Of a DNA stretch of 64,000 nucleotides, positions 16,616-25,499 are shown one piece after another. Each line of letters begins with the position of its first letter. Position 1 is the stretch's first letter. The notes beneath the pieces were generated by a model. That model was not told the DNA's origin, made no database searches, and was given only the letters and a program-made list of their open reading frames with translations. Origin of the DNA: DASUKM01 sp036278735. GTDB lineage: Bacteria; Acidobacteriota; Vicinamibacteria; Vicinamibacterales; 2-12-FULL-66-21. The position numbers were made by a program, and so were the translations under genes. The stretch lies in the NCBI GenBank assembly GCA_036278735.1, contig DASUKM010000009.1, positions 1 through 64,000 of the forward strand, written 5' to 3'.

Positions 16616-19264
16616 TCAATCGCGCGTTGAACTCTCGTCGGCCATCCAGATGTTGGATGCCTCGTCGGTCTCGAGGGTGACAAGGAGGCGAAGATCCCGG
16701 CTGGCGGACATCCGGGAGCCGTCGTGTTCGGCGCCGGTAACCGCACGAACCTGCCATGTCGAAAGGTCGAGCACCTTCAGCGCGCCCGCCACATCGAGGA
16801 GGAGCCGATCACCGATTGGATACCAGGCGATCGTCCGTGATGGGACGTCGAGTTGCCGGATCCGCCGCCGACGGAGGTCGAGGACTGCAGCGTATGCCGT
16901 CTTGCGGGAATCGACGACGGACCCTGCCAGACGATCACGCGTGGGCGACCAGGCTGCGGCGGCGAAGTAGGCGCCGGGAGGCAGTTCGGCGGGCGCGAGC
17001 TTCTCGTACCGGGACCAGGGCCGCGCGCCATCGGCCGCGAACAGGCGCAGGCAGTCGGCCGCGGTCGTGACCAGGCGCTTGGCGTCCGGCGAGAGAAGCG
17101 GCGACCATCCGATGTCCGCCTCCGCCGTGCGGGTGGCGGGCTCCAGACCGCTGCCATCGGCCCGGATCGTCCAGATCTCGAAGCGGCCGCCGCGGTCCGA
17201 CTCGAAATAGAGACGCTGCCCGTCTGGCGACCACGACGGCCACCGATCGAATGCAGGGTCGTCGGTCAACTGTGTCGCTGCCCCACCATCGACCGGCACG
17301 ACGTAGATGTCCTGCTGCGGACGAAGGCTTGCGTAGGCTACGCGGCTGCCATCAGGCGAGACGGCCAGGCTCAGCACTCTCTCCGAGGCGGAGAGGATCG
17401 TGCGCGGTGCTCCGATCAGCGCAGCGCGCGCCGGATCGAAATCGACGCGGTCGATTCGGGTGCGCGCCGAATAGGCCGCAAAGACCCACCGGCGCCCCGA
17501 GCGCGCCGCGTACATCACCTCGTCGGCCGGCAGCGGCACGTTCTCGGGCTCGTCGCGCTGTCGCCCCGTAGCCTCGTCGATGCCCACGCGCCAGAGGTTC
17601 ATCGATCCGCCGCGATCGCTCAGGAAATAGAGATCGCGTCCATCGTCCGACCAGACTGGATTCCAGTCGACGGCGGGGCTGGCGGCGATACGGACCGGCC
17701 GGCCGCCGTCCACGCCGACGGTCCAGATCTCGCGGTTGCCGCTGGGATCGTCCTCGCCCCAGAACGCAATGCGCTTGCCCGAGGGGGACCAGGCCGGCTG
17801 GTGGGCGTCGACGGCGTCGATCGTGCGGCGGCGCCCCGATCCGATATCGAGGACCACCAGCTTGCCGCCGTCGATTCCCTCGTAGGGCAGGAACAGATGC
17901 TCGGTCGAGTAGGCGATGCGGCGGGCGTCCGGCGACCACGCGGGATCGAAGCCCTCGCCGGCGAGCTTCCGAACCGACTCGCCGTTGACCCCCATGAGGA
18001 ACAATCCGCCGCCGTCTCGGCTCGACGAGAACACGAGTTTCGTCGCGTCGGGCGACAGGCGCGGCGAGTCATTGCGCACACCGGCGCCGGAGGTCAGCGC
18101 CGTCGGCTTCTTGGCGCCGACCGGTACCGAGTAGATCTGACTGTCGGTGCGGTCGCCGGCCACGAAAAAGAGGGTGCGGCCATCGGGAGAGAGCTCGGGC
18201 CCCCACTGCAGCCCGGGAAGAAACGAGAGCTTCTGGAAGCGGAATGCTCGCGGCTCCGCAGCTCCGCCGCCAATCCAACGGATGCCCAGTGCCGCTCCGC
18301 CCACGGCGCCGATGAGCGCGGCGGCACCAATCCATCGCCAGCGCCACGCGTGGGGCCGCCCCGATCCTGCCGGCGCGTCGGGATCGGTGGGCTCCGCGCC
18401 GCGCTCCGCCAGGGCCGACAGCACAATCCGCGCCTCGCCGATGTCGCGCAGCCGGAGATGCGGGTCTCGTTCCAGGCAGCGTCCGACGAGCTCACGGAGC
18501 CGGACGGGAATCGGGCCCAGTCGGTCGAGATCCACCGGCTGGCGCAACACCGCGCCGAGTACGTCGACGGCGCTCTCGCCGCTAAACAGGCGAGCGCCGC
18601 TCAGCATCTCGTAGAGAGTGACCCCGAAGGCCCAGATGTCGGCCCGCTTGTCCACCCGGCCGCCGCGCGCCTGTTCGGGCGACATGTAGGCGGCGGTGCC
18701 CACGATAACGCCTGCCCCCGTCCCGGTGTCGACCACCGTCGGGGAGTTCGCAAGCACGCTGGACGCGACCGCCCCAGGCGAAGGATCGAGCGCCTTCGCG
18801 AGCCCGAAGTCGAGGACCTTCACCTTCCCGTGGAACGGCGCCTTGACGTTCTGCGGTTTGAGATCGCGATGAACGATCCCTTTCTCGTGCGCCTCTTCGA
18901 GCGCTTCGGCGATCTGGCGGCCAATCGAGAGCGTTTCATCGAGCGGCAACGGCCCCGCGGCCAGGCGCTCGGCGAGCGTCGGACCCTCGACGAACTCCAT
19001 CACCAGGGCCGGTACGTCGCCGACCTCCAGGCCATAGACCTGCGCGACGTTCGGATGATTGAGCTGCGCGAGGAGCCTCGCTTCACGCTCGAAGCGCGAC
19101 AGCCGCTCGCGATCGCCCGCAACGTGCTCCGGCAGCACCTTGATCGCCACCTGGCGCATCAGGCGGCAGTCCGTCGCGCTGTAGACGACACCCATGCCGC
19201 CCTGGCCCAGTTTGCCAGCAATCTCGTACGGACCCAGGCGGGAACCCGCGGCAAGTGGCGCCAT
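16616..19264 (-). CDS. Receptor Ser/Thr protein kinase with PD40 (TolB-like) propeller
   Basis: 882 residues. The kinase domain covers ~11-275: glycine loop GQGGMGVVY (20-28), ATP lysine K42, HRDLKPQN with catalytic D134, DFG at 152-154, and GTAAYMSPEQ in the activation segment. A single membrane span lies near 305-330. Residues ~345-880 are a beta-propeller of repeated 'WSPDGRxxxF' units (for example LSPDGRTLFFVAGD, PAWSPSGKRIAFWGEDD, PSWSPDGQRLYFESDRGG). Kinase inside, sensor outside is the expected topology. The ligand is unknown. It diverges from a second kinase of the same design, leaving a 201-base promoter gap. Confidence 0.93.
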   Translation of the reverse strand: MAPLAAGSRLGPYEIAGKLGQGGMGVVYSATDCRLMRQVAIKVLPEHVAGDRERLSRFEREARLLAQLNHPNVAQVYGLEVGDVPALVMEFVEGPTLAERLAAGPLPLDETLSIGRQIAEALEEAHEKGIVHRDLKPQNVKAPFHGKVKVLDFGLAKALDPSPGAVASSVLANSPTVVDTGTGAGVIVGTAAYMSPEQARGGRVDKRADIWAFGVTLYEMLSGARLFSGESAVDVLGAVLRQPVDLDRLGPIPVRLRELVGRCLERDPHLRLRDIGEARIVLSALAERGAEPTDPDAPAGSGRPHAWRWRWIGAAALIGAVGGAALGIRWIGGGAAEPRAFRFQKLSFLPGLQWGPELSPDGRTLFFVAGDRTDSQIYSVPVGAKKPTALTSGAGVRNDSPRLSPDATKLVFSSSRDGGGLFLMGVNGESVRKLAGEGFDPAWSPDARRIAYSTEHLFLPYEGIDGGKLVVLDIGSGRRRTIDAVDAHQPAWSPSGKRIAFWGEDDPSGNREIWTVGVDGGRPVRIAASPAVDWNPVWSDDGRDLYFLSDRGGSMNLWRVGIDEATGRQRDEPENVPLPADEVMYAARSGRRWVFAAYSARTRIDRVDFDPARAALIGAPRTILSASERVLSLAVSPDGSRVAYASLRPQQDIYVVPVDGGAATQLTDDPAFDRWPSWSPDGQRLYFESDRGGRFEIWTIRADGSGLEPATRTAEADIGWSPLLSPDAKRLVTTAADCLRLFAADGARPWSRYEKLAPAELPPGAYFAAAAWSPTRDRLAGSVVDSRKTAYAAVLDLRRRRIRQLDVPSRTIAWYPIGDRLLLDVAGALKVLDLSTWQVRAVTGAEHDGSRMSASRDLRLLVTLETDEASNIWMADESSTRD

Positions 19265-19465
19265 GTGAGCCGCAGGCTAACACAGGCGGATGATTGCGAT
19301 TGGGGCCACGCGCCCGACCCGCGCGCCAGCGCTCGTCGAAGAGCCTCGTGAGGGTGCCGGGCGACGAGACGGCGATCCGCGTGATCCGTGGCCGGCTTGA
19401 CGCGGCGCGTGGAACGGACCAGAGTAGGATCGAGCCGGTATGCCGGCCCCCCGTTCAGCTCCCGT

Positions 19466-22177
19466 ATGAGACTGGCTCCTGGCAATTCCGTCGGACCGTA
19501 CAAGATCCTTGGTCCGCTGGGCAGCGGCGGGATGGGCGAGGTGTATCGCGCCGAGCACGTGCGGCTCGGCCGCGAGGTGGCGGTCAAGGTCCTTCCGCTG
19601 CTGGGGGAAGACGATCCGGTGCGGCGCGAGCGGTTCGAGCGCGAGGCCCGCATCCTCGGGTCCCTGAATCATCCCAACATCGCCACGCTGCACGGCGTCG
19701 AGGACTGCCGCGAAGGCACGCTCCTCGAGATGGAGCTGGTCCCCGGCGAGACGCTCGACGACCGGATCAAGCGCGGCGTGATCCCGCCCGTGCAGGCGCT
19801 GCCGATCTTCAAGCAGATCGCGCAGGCGCTCGAGGCCGCCCACGACCGCGGCATCATCCACCGCGACCTCAAGCCGTCGAACGTCAAGATCACGCCCGAA
19901 GGCCAGGTGAAGGTGCTGGACTTCGGCCTGGCCAAGCCGTTCGATCACACCGAGACCGATCAGGCGCAATCGCCGATGTTCACGACGACGACGCAGAGCG
20001 TGATCCTCGGGACGGCCGCGTACATGAGCCCCGAGCAGGTGCGCGGCAAGGCGCTCGATCGCCGGACGGACGTCTGGGCGTTCGGGTGCATGCTGTACGA
20101 AGCGCTGACCGGCCACAGTCCGTTCGTCGCCGAGACGATGTCGGACACGCTGGCGGCGGTGCTGCGATCGGAACCGGACTGGACGGCGCTGCCGCCGCTG
20201 CCGGTCGCGCTGCAGCGGTTGATCCGCCGCTGTCTGCAGAAGGATCCGCAGGAGCGGCTCCGCGACATCGCCGATGCGCGCCTCGAGATCGAAGAAGCGC
20301 TCGGCGAGACCGCGGCGCTGCGCGCGCCGGTCGTCGTCGACCCGCCGCGCTGGCGGATCGACGGCCGGTGGCGATGGGCGCTGGTGGCGGCGGCCGGCGT
20401 GATCGTCGCGGCGGCCGGGGCGTTCTGGGGAGGCGGGCTGTTCACGAGCCGCACGGCGCCGATCGCGCGGCTGGCGGTGCCGGTCGCGCCGGGGCAGCAG
20501 ATCGATCGCACCGGACCGCCGCCGCTGGCGGTCTCCCCCGACGGCGGGCAGATCGTGTACGTGGCGTCCGCCGGCGGGCATGCACGCTTGTACCTGCGCC
20601 CGCTGGATCGGTTCGAGGCGACCCCCATCGCGTCGACCGACGGCGCGACCGCGCCGTTCTTTTCCCCCGACGGTCGATGGGTCGGCTTCTACGCCGCCGG
20701 CGCGCTGCAGAAGGTGTCGCTCGGCGGCGGCGGCGCCTTGCGGATTTGCGAGGCCCCCTCCGTCTGGAGCGCCTCGTGGAACCGCGACGACACGATCGTG
20801 TACGCGACAGCCGCGAGCCCGAACGGCTTGTGGCGGGTGGCGGCGGGCGGCGGCACGCCCGAGCGCCTCACCACGCCGGATGCGGCGCACGGGGAACTGC
20901 AGCACGCGTACCCGCAGACGCTGCCCAACGGCGACATCCTGTTCGACATCATGACGGAACACGGCTGGCAGCTGGCGGTTCTGGCGCCGGACACGAAGCA
21001 CTGGCGCGCCATCGGACAGCCCGGCGCCGGCGCCCCTGCCGCATACGTACCGTCGGGGTCGCTCGTCTATGCGGCGCCGGGCGGCCTGGTCGCCGTCCCG
21101 TTCGATCTGCAGCACGAAACGCTCGGCGCCCCGATCCCCCTGCTCGAGCCGGTGTCCACCGGCCCGTCCGGCACCGCAACCTTCGCCGTCTCCGCGTCGG
21201 GGACGCTCGTGTATCTGCCACGGCCCGATGCGCCGCCCAGCCGGGCGCTGGTCACCGCCGACCGCGACGGCCGCGTCAGCGACCTCTCCGAGGAGCGCGC
21301 GGCTTACACGCACCCGCGCTTCTCGCGCGACGGCACGCGGCTGGCCGTGGCGATTCAGTCGACCTCCGGATCCGATATCTGGGTGTTCGACCTGCGGCGC
21401 GGGACGCGCACGCGGCTCACCAACGGTGGGGAAAATATCGCACCGGTCTGGTCGCCTGACGGGCGCTCGATCACCTTCCAGACGTCGCACGCGGGGCGCG
21501 CGCCGCTCTACCGCGTGCCGTCGGACGGGAGCGCCCCTCCGGTCCCCGCGTTGTCGCCCACCCCGGCCGCGTCCGCGATGTCGCGCTCCCTGGCGGGCAT
21601 GCTGCCGGGAACGGCCCCGGTGTTCCCCGCAGAGGACCCCCAGCTCCCGATGTCCTGGTCCCAGGACGGTGAGCACCTGGCCTTCGACGTCCGTAAACCC
21701 AGCGGAGAGCACGACATCTGGGTGCTCGGGCCGGACGGCCAACCGGCCTCGTTCTTGCTCACCTCCTTCGATGAACACTCGGCCGCCTTCTCGCCCGACG
21801 GCGCCTGGCTCGCCTACGTGTCGGACGAATCCGGCCGGAACGAGGTGTACGTGCAGCCATTCCCGGGACCCGGCGGCAAGTGGGCCATCTCCTCAGACGG
21901 CGGGACCGAGCCGACGTGGTCCCCCTCGGGGCGGGAATTGTTCTACCGGCAGGGAGACCGGATGGTGGCCGTTGCGATTCAGCCGGGTGCCGAGTTCCAG
22001 ATTGGCGCGCCACACGTGCTCTTCGACGCGCCCTACGACACCGACGAGGACAGCCGCGACTACGACGTCTCGGCGGATGGCAAGTCGTTCGTGATGGTGC
22101 GCGGACAAGCGTCCGCGCCGCCGGATGTGTTTCGCGTCGTGCTGAACTGGACGCAGGAAGTGAGCACCCACCGATGA
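19466..22177 (+). CDS. Receptor Ser/Thr protein kinase with PD40 propeller
   Basis: 903 residues. ATG at 19466 places the canonical opening (LAPGNSVGPYKILGPLG) at the N-terminus; an in-frame start at 19388 would add a non-conserved arginine-rich stretch. Glycine loop GSGGMGEVY (19-27), K41, HRDLKPSN with D134, DFG 152-154, GTAAYMSPEQ. Membrane span near 300-323. Propeller from ~330 to the end (PPLAVSPDGGQIVYVASAGG; PVWSPDGRSITFQTSHAG; AAFSPDGAWLAYVSDESGRNEVYVQPFPG). Its stop overlaps the ATG of the next small gene, so the two proteins are translated together. Confidence 0.93.
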   Translation: MRLAPGNSVGPYKILGPLGSGGMGEVYRAEHVRLGREVAVKVLPLLGEDDPVRRERFEREARILGSLNHPNIATLHGVEDCREGTLLEMELVPGETLDDRIKRGVIPPVQALPIFKQIAQALEAAHDRGIIHRDLKPSNVKITPEGQVKVLDFGLAKPFDHTETDQAQSPMFTTTTQSVILGTAAYMSPEQVRGKALDRRTDVWAFGCMLYEALTGHSPFVAETMSDTLAAVLRSEPDWTALPPLPVALQRLIRRCLQKDPQERLRDIADARLEIEEALGETAALRAPVVVDPPRWRIDGRWRWALVAAAGVIVAAAGAFWGGGLFTSRTAPIARLAVPVAPGQQIDRTGPPPLAVSPDGGQIVYVASAGGHARLYLRPLDRFEATPIASTDGATAPFFSPDGRWVGFYAAGALQKVSLGGGGALRICEAPSVWSASWNRDDTIVYATAASPNGLWRVAAGGGTPERLTTPDAAHGELQHAYPQTLPNGDILFDIMTEHGWQLAVLAPDTKHWRAIGQPGAGAPAAYVPSGSLVYAAPGGLVAVPFDLQHETLGAPIPLLEPVSTGPSGTATFAVSASGTLVYLPRPDAPPSRALVTADRDGRVSDLSEERAAYTHPRFSRDGTRLAVAIQSTSGSDIWVFDLRRGTRTRLTNGGENIAPVWSPDGRSITFQTSHAGRAPLYRVPSDGSAPPVPALSPTPAASAMSRSLAGMLPGTAPVFPAEDPQLPMSWSQDGEHLAFDVRKPSGEHDIWVLGPDGQPASFLLTSFDEHSAAFSPDGAWLAYVSDESGRNEVYVQPFPGPGGKWAISSDGGTEPTWSPSGRELFYRQGDRMVAVAIQPGAEFQIGAPHVLFDAPYDTDEDSRDYDVSADGKSFVMVRGQASAPPDVFRVVLNWTQEVSTHR

Positions 22178-22569
22178 CCCCCGCCGCGCCGGCTCAGCGC
22201 GCCGCGTCGCGCCACGCCGCCGTGGTCCCGCTCGACGCCTGGGTCGAACACGACTGGCGCGAGGGGGTGCACCTCGCGGCGCTCGCGCCGCTGCAGCGGA
22301 TCCGCGTCTGGACGCGCAATTCCGTCTACGACATCATCACCGGCGAAGCGGCGGGCGACGTGCGCGTGCGCGGCGGCCGCGTCTTTACGGACTGGACGCG
22401 CGCGCGGCTCGCCGGCTCGAACGCGGGGGGCAGCGTTCTCAAGCGGTTGACGATTCACGCCGGCCTGAGCCTCGAGTTCCAGATCGGCCCCCGCCGCGTG
22501 AACACGTCGCGCGTATCGGCCGTCGAGGTCCTCCCCGACGCTGCAGGGTCGCGTCCACCTTTTTCCTAA
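22174..22569 (+). CDS. Small conserved-type protein of unknown function coupled to a kinase
   Basis: 131 residues. ATG overlaps the kinase stop (ATGA at 22174-22177). No signal peptide or membrane span. The middle has a compact pattern, RIRVWTRNSVYDIITGE then VRVRGGRVFTDWTRARLAGS and GGSVLKRLTIHAGLSLEF, which I recall from uncharacterised bacterial proteins that pair 'TRN..Y.I' with 'RGG.F....ARL.GSS.GG'. It looks like a small beta-rich fold. Coupled translation with a kinase suggests a substrate or regulator of that kinase, which is only an inference. Its TAA stop lies inside a heptamer repeat. Confidence 0.7.
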   Translation: MTPAAPAQRAASRHAAVVPLDAWVEHDWREGVHLAALAPLQRIRVWTRNSVYDIITGEAAGDVRVRGGRVFTDWTRARLAGSNAGGSVLKRLTIHAGLSLEFQIGPRRVNTSRVSAVEVLPDAAGSRPPFS

Positions 22570-22589
22570 AGCCTAAAGCCCAAAGCCTA
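22566..22589. repeat. Heptamer array, AAAGCCY, containing two stop codons
   Basis: Three units (AAAGCCT, AAAGCCC, AAAGCCT) lie between two converging genes. The upstream gene's TAA (22567-22569) and the opposite gene's TAG (22589-22587) are both formed by repeat bases. The unit is the reverse complement of the (TGGGCTT) array at 25429. Confidence 0.85.
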
Positions 22590-23279
22590 ACCCCTGTTCC
22601 TGCGCGCCAGTTCCTCGCGCGCCCCCTCCAGTGCCCGTCGCACCTCTTCGGCGTTCTCGAGATCGGCCAGGTCGAATCGACGGACCCGGCCGTCGCGCCG
22701 GCGGATTCGCGCCTCGCGCTCGCCGATCTCGATGGCGACGATCTCGTCCCATCGTGCGCGGAAGCGCCTCCTGAACGGACGCTGGCGTCCGGTGGCAATC
22801 GCCTCGTCGTCGATCCGCAGGGCGCGACGGCGCTCTCCGAGGCCGCTGAGGCGGCCGTGCAGCAGCCCAATCACGAGGATGATGACCGCCGTGAGGATCT
22901 GCGGCCGGGCGATATGGCCCGTACGGTGCCAGCGATCGAGCGCCTCCGCCCCGAGCACGCCGGACGCCAAGACGTCGGCCCAGTCGACGCCCGATCCGGT
23001 GTGCGCGTGCCCTGCGACCCCGCGCCGCATGCGGTGCAGCGATCGCAGCACGGACACGAGAAACGGCAGGCTCGCGCCGATTTCGATGAACGCGAGCGCG
23101 AGCGGGAACCCGCGGGGATTGGATCCGAGCAGCTGGACGCCCGCGATCAGCAGGGCGGCGCACGGCACGAGATGCTGAATCTTCTGCAGCATCTGGGCGC
23201 GCTGCAGGCGGCGCGATCGCAGGGGCACGATCCGCATGGCGAGGGGCGGCTCGTTCACAGGGGACGGTGATTGGGTCAT
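22587..23279 (-). CDS. Membrane protein of unknown function
   Basis: 230 residues from the ATG at 23279; a longer frame upstream translates the heptamer repeat and is rejected. Two hydrophobic pairs are seen: about residues 30-65 (LVPCAALLIAGVQLLG and LALAFIEIGASLPFLVSVL) and 120-140 (ILTAVIILVIGLLHG). The C-terminal ~80 residues are charged and cytoplasmic, with IDDEAIATGRQRPFRRRFRARWDEIVAIEIGEREARIRRRDGRVRRFDL, split here by its pleckstrin-like strand pattern (bPH-like). Function unknown. The start has only a weak ribosome site. Confidence 0.65.
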   Translation of the reverse strand: MTQSPSPVNEPPLAMRIVPLRSRRLQRAQMLQKIQHLVPCAALLIAGVQLLGSNPRGFPLALAFIEIGASLPFLVSVLRSLHRMRRGVAGHAHTGSGVDWADVLASGVLGAEALDRWHRTGHIARPQILTAVIILVIGLLHGRLSGLGERRRALRIDDEAIATGRQRPFRRRFRARWDEIVAIEIGEREARIRRRDGRVRRFDLADLENAEEVRRALEGAREELARRNRG

Positions 23280-23285
23280 CTCGTC

Positions 23286-23337
23286 GTTCGGGGTTCGGGG
23301 TTCCGGGTTCGAAGTCGGGTTCAGGGTTCCGGGTGCC
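23286..23337. repeat. Heptamer array, GTTCGGG/GTTCCGG
   Basis: Units GTTCGGG, GTTCGGG, GTTCCGG, then degenerate copies (GGTTCAG, GGTTCCG, GGTGCCG) fill the gap upstream of the membrane protein and downstream of the YbjQ gene. Confidence 0.8.
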
Positions 23338-23355
23338 GAGTCGGGTTGCGGCACT

Positions 23356-23694
23356 CTACCGTCCGGGCTCGACGACGACGGCGGTGCCATAGCAGAGCAC
23401 CTCCGTCACCCCCTGCATCACTTCCGTCGCGTCGTACCTGACCGCCACGACGGCGTTGGCCCCGAGCGTGGCCGCGTGCGCGAGCATCAGGTCGAAGGCC
23501 TCTTCGCGCGTCTTTTCGCAGAGTTCGGTGAGCAGCGTGATGTTGCCCCCGGCCAGCGTCTGCAGCGCCGCCCCGATCGTCCCGACCACGGAGCGGGATC
23601 GCACCGTGATGCCCTTCACCACGCCGAGCGTCCGGGTCGCACGGTACCCATCAATCGCCAACGCCGTCGTCGTCATGCTGTGTTCCACCGCCAT
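23356..23694 (-). CDS. YbjQ family (UPF0145) protein
   Basis: 112 residues, the full normal length of the family. Diagnostic segments are TRTLGVVKGITVRSRS, the region around residues 56-68 (TELCEKTREEAFD, matching the family's YxxxLxxARxxAxxRM site), GANAVVAVRYDA and EVLCYGTAVVV. The fold forms pentamers; a heavy-metal-binding role has been proposed but not shown. The start overlaps the stop of the D-aminoacylase homologue (TAATG), so the pair is co-translated. Confidence 0.9.
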   Translation of the reverse strand: MAVEHSMTTTALAIDGYRATRTLGVVKGITVRSRSVVGTIGAALQTLAGGNITLLTELCEKTREEAFDLMLAHAATLGANAVVAVRYDATEVMQGVTEVLCYGTAVVVEPGR

Positions 23695-25409
23695 TACGGC
23701 TCCCTTCGCTGCCCGCGCCCCGTACCCCGCGCCGCGCGTCCGGCGGCGCCGCGCAGCACGCGACCCGGCAGCGCGTTGGTCATCTTCCCGTTCGCAATCA
23801 CCGGCACGCCGTTGACGAGCACCCACTCCATCCCCACCGACAGCTGATTCGGGTTCTCGAAGGTCGCCAGATCCTTGACGCGTGCAGGATCGAAGACGAC
23901 GAGGTCGGCCCAGAGACCCTGCTTCAGGACACCGCGATCGGTGAAGCGCATCCGCTGCGCCGGTAACGACGAGAACTTGCGGATCGCATCCTCGAGCGTG
24001 AGCGTGTGCTGCTCGCGGACGTACTTGCGCAGGATGCGGGGAAACGTGCCGTAAGCCCGGGGATGCGGATGTTCCTGTCCGAGCAGCCCGGTCGGGGCGG
24101 TCCCCTGCGAGTCGTTGTCGATCGAGACCCAGGGCTGCTTCAGCGCCAGCTCGACGTCCGGCTCCGACATGCCGAACACCGCGACCGACGTGTAAGCGTG
24201 ATCCTTGATCAGGAGGTCGAACAGCGCGTCGATCGCATCCTCGTGCCACAGCGTGGCGACGCCGGCGAGCGTCTTTCCCTGCAGCGGGCGGAGTTCCGGA
24301 TTCTGGACGACGCAGATGAGGATGGCGTCCGGCCCGGGAATCTCCTGCCACTCGTTGTCCCAGTCACCCGTGGGGGACTCCATGTCTTTGCGGATCCGCT
24401 GCCGCGTCGCCGGATCCTTCAGGCGCTCCAGCAGCGTCGCGTCGCCGCCGTCGTGCGCCCACGGCGGCACGAACGCCGAAAACGTGTTGAACCACGCGGT
24501 GTAGGCGTAGGTGTCGGCGGTCACGTCGACGCCGCTCTGGCGCGCCGCCTCGACGCGCGCGACGATCTCTTTCATGCGGCCCCAGTTCTTCCTGCCGGCG
24601 GCCTTGATGTGCCAGATCTCGACCGGAATGTGCGCCTCGCGGCCGATCCGAATGGCTTCGTCGAGCGCGGGCAGCACCGCGTCTCCCTCCGACCGCATGT
24701 GCGTCGCGTAGATGCCGCCGGCGTGGGCGGCTTCCGCGGCGAGCGCGATCAGTTCTTCGGTCTTCGCATACGGAGCGGGCGCGTATTGCAGCGACGTCGA
24801 CACGCCGACGGCGCCGTCGGCCATCGCCTGCCGGACGAGCGCCTTCATCCGATCGAGCTCGGTGGGCGTCGGCTGGCGGTTCGCGTCGCCGAGCACCATC
24901 CGGCGAACCTGCGTGGCGCCGACGTAGCTGGCCAGGTTGATGCCCAGGCCGTGCCGCTCGAGCCGCGCGAAGTACTGCGCGAACGTCCGCCAGTCGGGCG
25001 TGATCTTCAGATGCTCGTAGCCGAGATGGTCGGCCTCGACGATCGCGTCGTTCAGCGGCGCGGCCGACCCCCCTTCGCCGGTCACCTCCGTCGTGATCCC
25101 CTGAAAGATCTTCGACGGCACGTGCGGATCGACGAGCATGGTCAGCTCCGACTGTCCCAGCATGTCGATGAAGCCGGGGGCCACGACGAGGCCGTGCGCA
25201 TCGATCCGCTGCTTCGCGGGGGCGCCGCCGAGCGCACCAATCGCGGCAATCCGTCCGCCGCGGATCCCGACGTCGCCGGCATACCAGGGGGATCCCGTCC
25301 CGTCGATGATCCGGCCGTTCTGGATGACGATGTCGAAGGGAACGCCCGCGGTCTGCGCCTGCAGCGCCGCCGCACACACGAGGCACGCGACACAGAGGAA
25401 GCGCGTCAC
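23694..25409 (-). CDS. N-acyl-D-amino-acid deacylase (D-aminoacylase) homologue lacking the HxH pair
   Basis: 571 residues with a signal peptide ending ALQAQ. The amidohydrolase fold is clear: DIVIQNGRIIDGTGSPW, VVAPGFID, the cysteine-less GVSTSLQYAPAPYAKTEELIALA, YATHMRSEG (metal histidine), EIWHIKAAG (metal histidine), ISIDNDSQG-type aspartate near the end, and LPAQRMRFTDRGVLKQGLWADLVVFDP. However, where the family has D-x-H-x-H (residues 82-86) this protein reads D-M-L-G-Q. Either it uses fewer metals or it has another activity. GTG start; TATGCT lies six bases upstream (leaderless geometry). YbjQ follows with overlap. Confidence 0.88.
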   Translation of the reverse strand: MTRFLCVACLVCAAALQAQTAGVPFDIVIQNGRIIDGTGSPWYAGDVGIRGGRIAAIGALGGAPAKQRIDAHGLVVAPGFIDMLGQSELTMLVDPHVPSKIFQGITTEVTGEGGSAAPLNDAIVEADHLGYEHLKITPDWRTFAQYFARLERHGLGINLASYVGATQVRRMVLGDANRQPTPTELDRMKALVRQAMADGAVGVSTSLQYAPAPYAKTEELIALAAEAAHAGGIYATHMRSEGDAVLPALDEAIRIGREAHIPVEIWHIKAAGRKNWGRMKEIVARVEAARQSGVDVTADTYAYTAWFNTFSAFVPPWAHDGGDATLLERLKDPATRQRIRKDMESPTGDWDNEWQEIPGPDAILICVVQNPELRPLQGKTLAGVATLWHEDAIDALFDLLIKDHAYTSVAVFGMSEPDVELALKQPWVSIDNDSQGTAPTGLLGQEHPHPRAYGTFPRILRKYVREQHTLTLEDAIRKFSSLPAQRMRFTDRGVLKQGLWADLVVFDPARVKDLATFENPNQLSVGMEWVLVNGVPVIANGKMTNALPGRVLRGAAGRAARGTGRGQRREP

Positions 25410-25415
25410 GGGGAG

Positions 25416-25421
25416 AGCATA
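25416..25421 (-). promoter_or_regulatory. Candidate -10 giving a leaderless mRNA
   Basis: On the minus strand TATGCT is followed by six bases (CTCCCC) and the GTG start at 25409. No ribosome site is present. The geometry is the same as at 12293, 40499 and 48121. Confidence 0.45.
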
Positions 25422-25428
25422 GACGATC

Positions 25429-25488
25429 TGGGCTTTGGGCTTTGGGCTTTGGGCTTTGGGCTTTGGGCTTTGGGCTTTGGGCTTTGGG
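25429..25488. repeat. Perfect heptamer array, (TGGGCTT)x8
   Basis: Eight exact copies from 25429 to 25484 plus four bases of a ninth. It lies between two genes of the same (minus) orientation, 12 bases after the stop of the amidohydrolase gene and upstream of the D-aminoacylase promoter. It is the purest heptamer tract in the window. Confidence 0.97.
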
Positions 25489-25499
25489 AAGCTGGCAGC

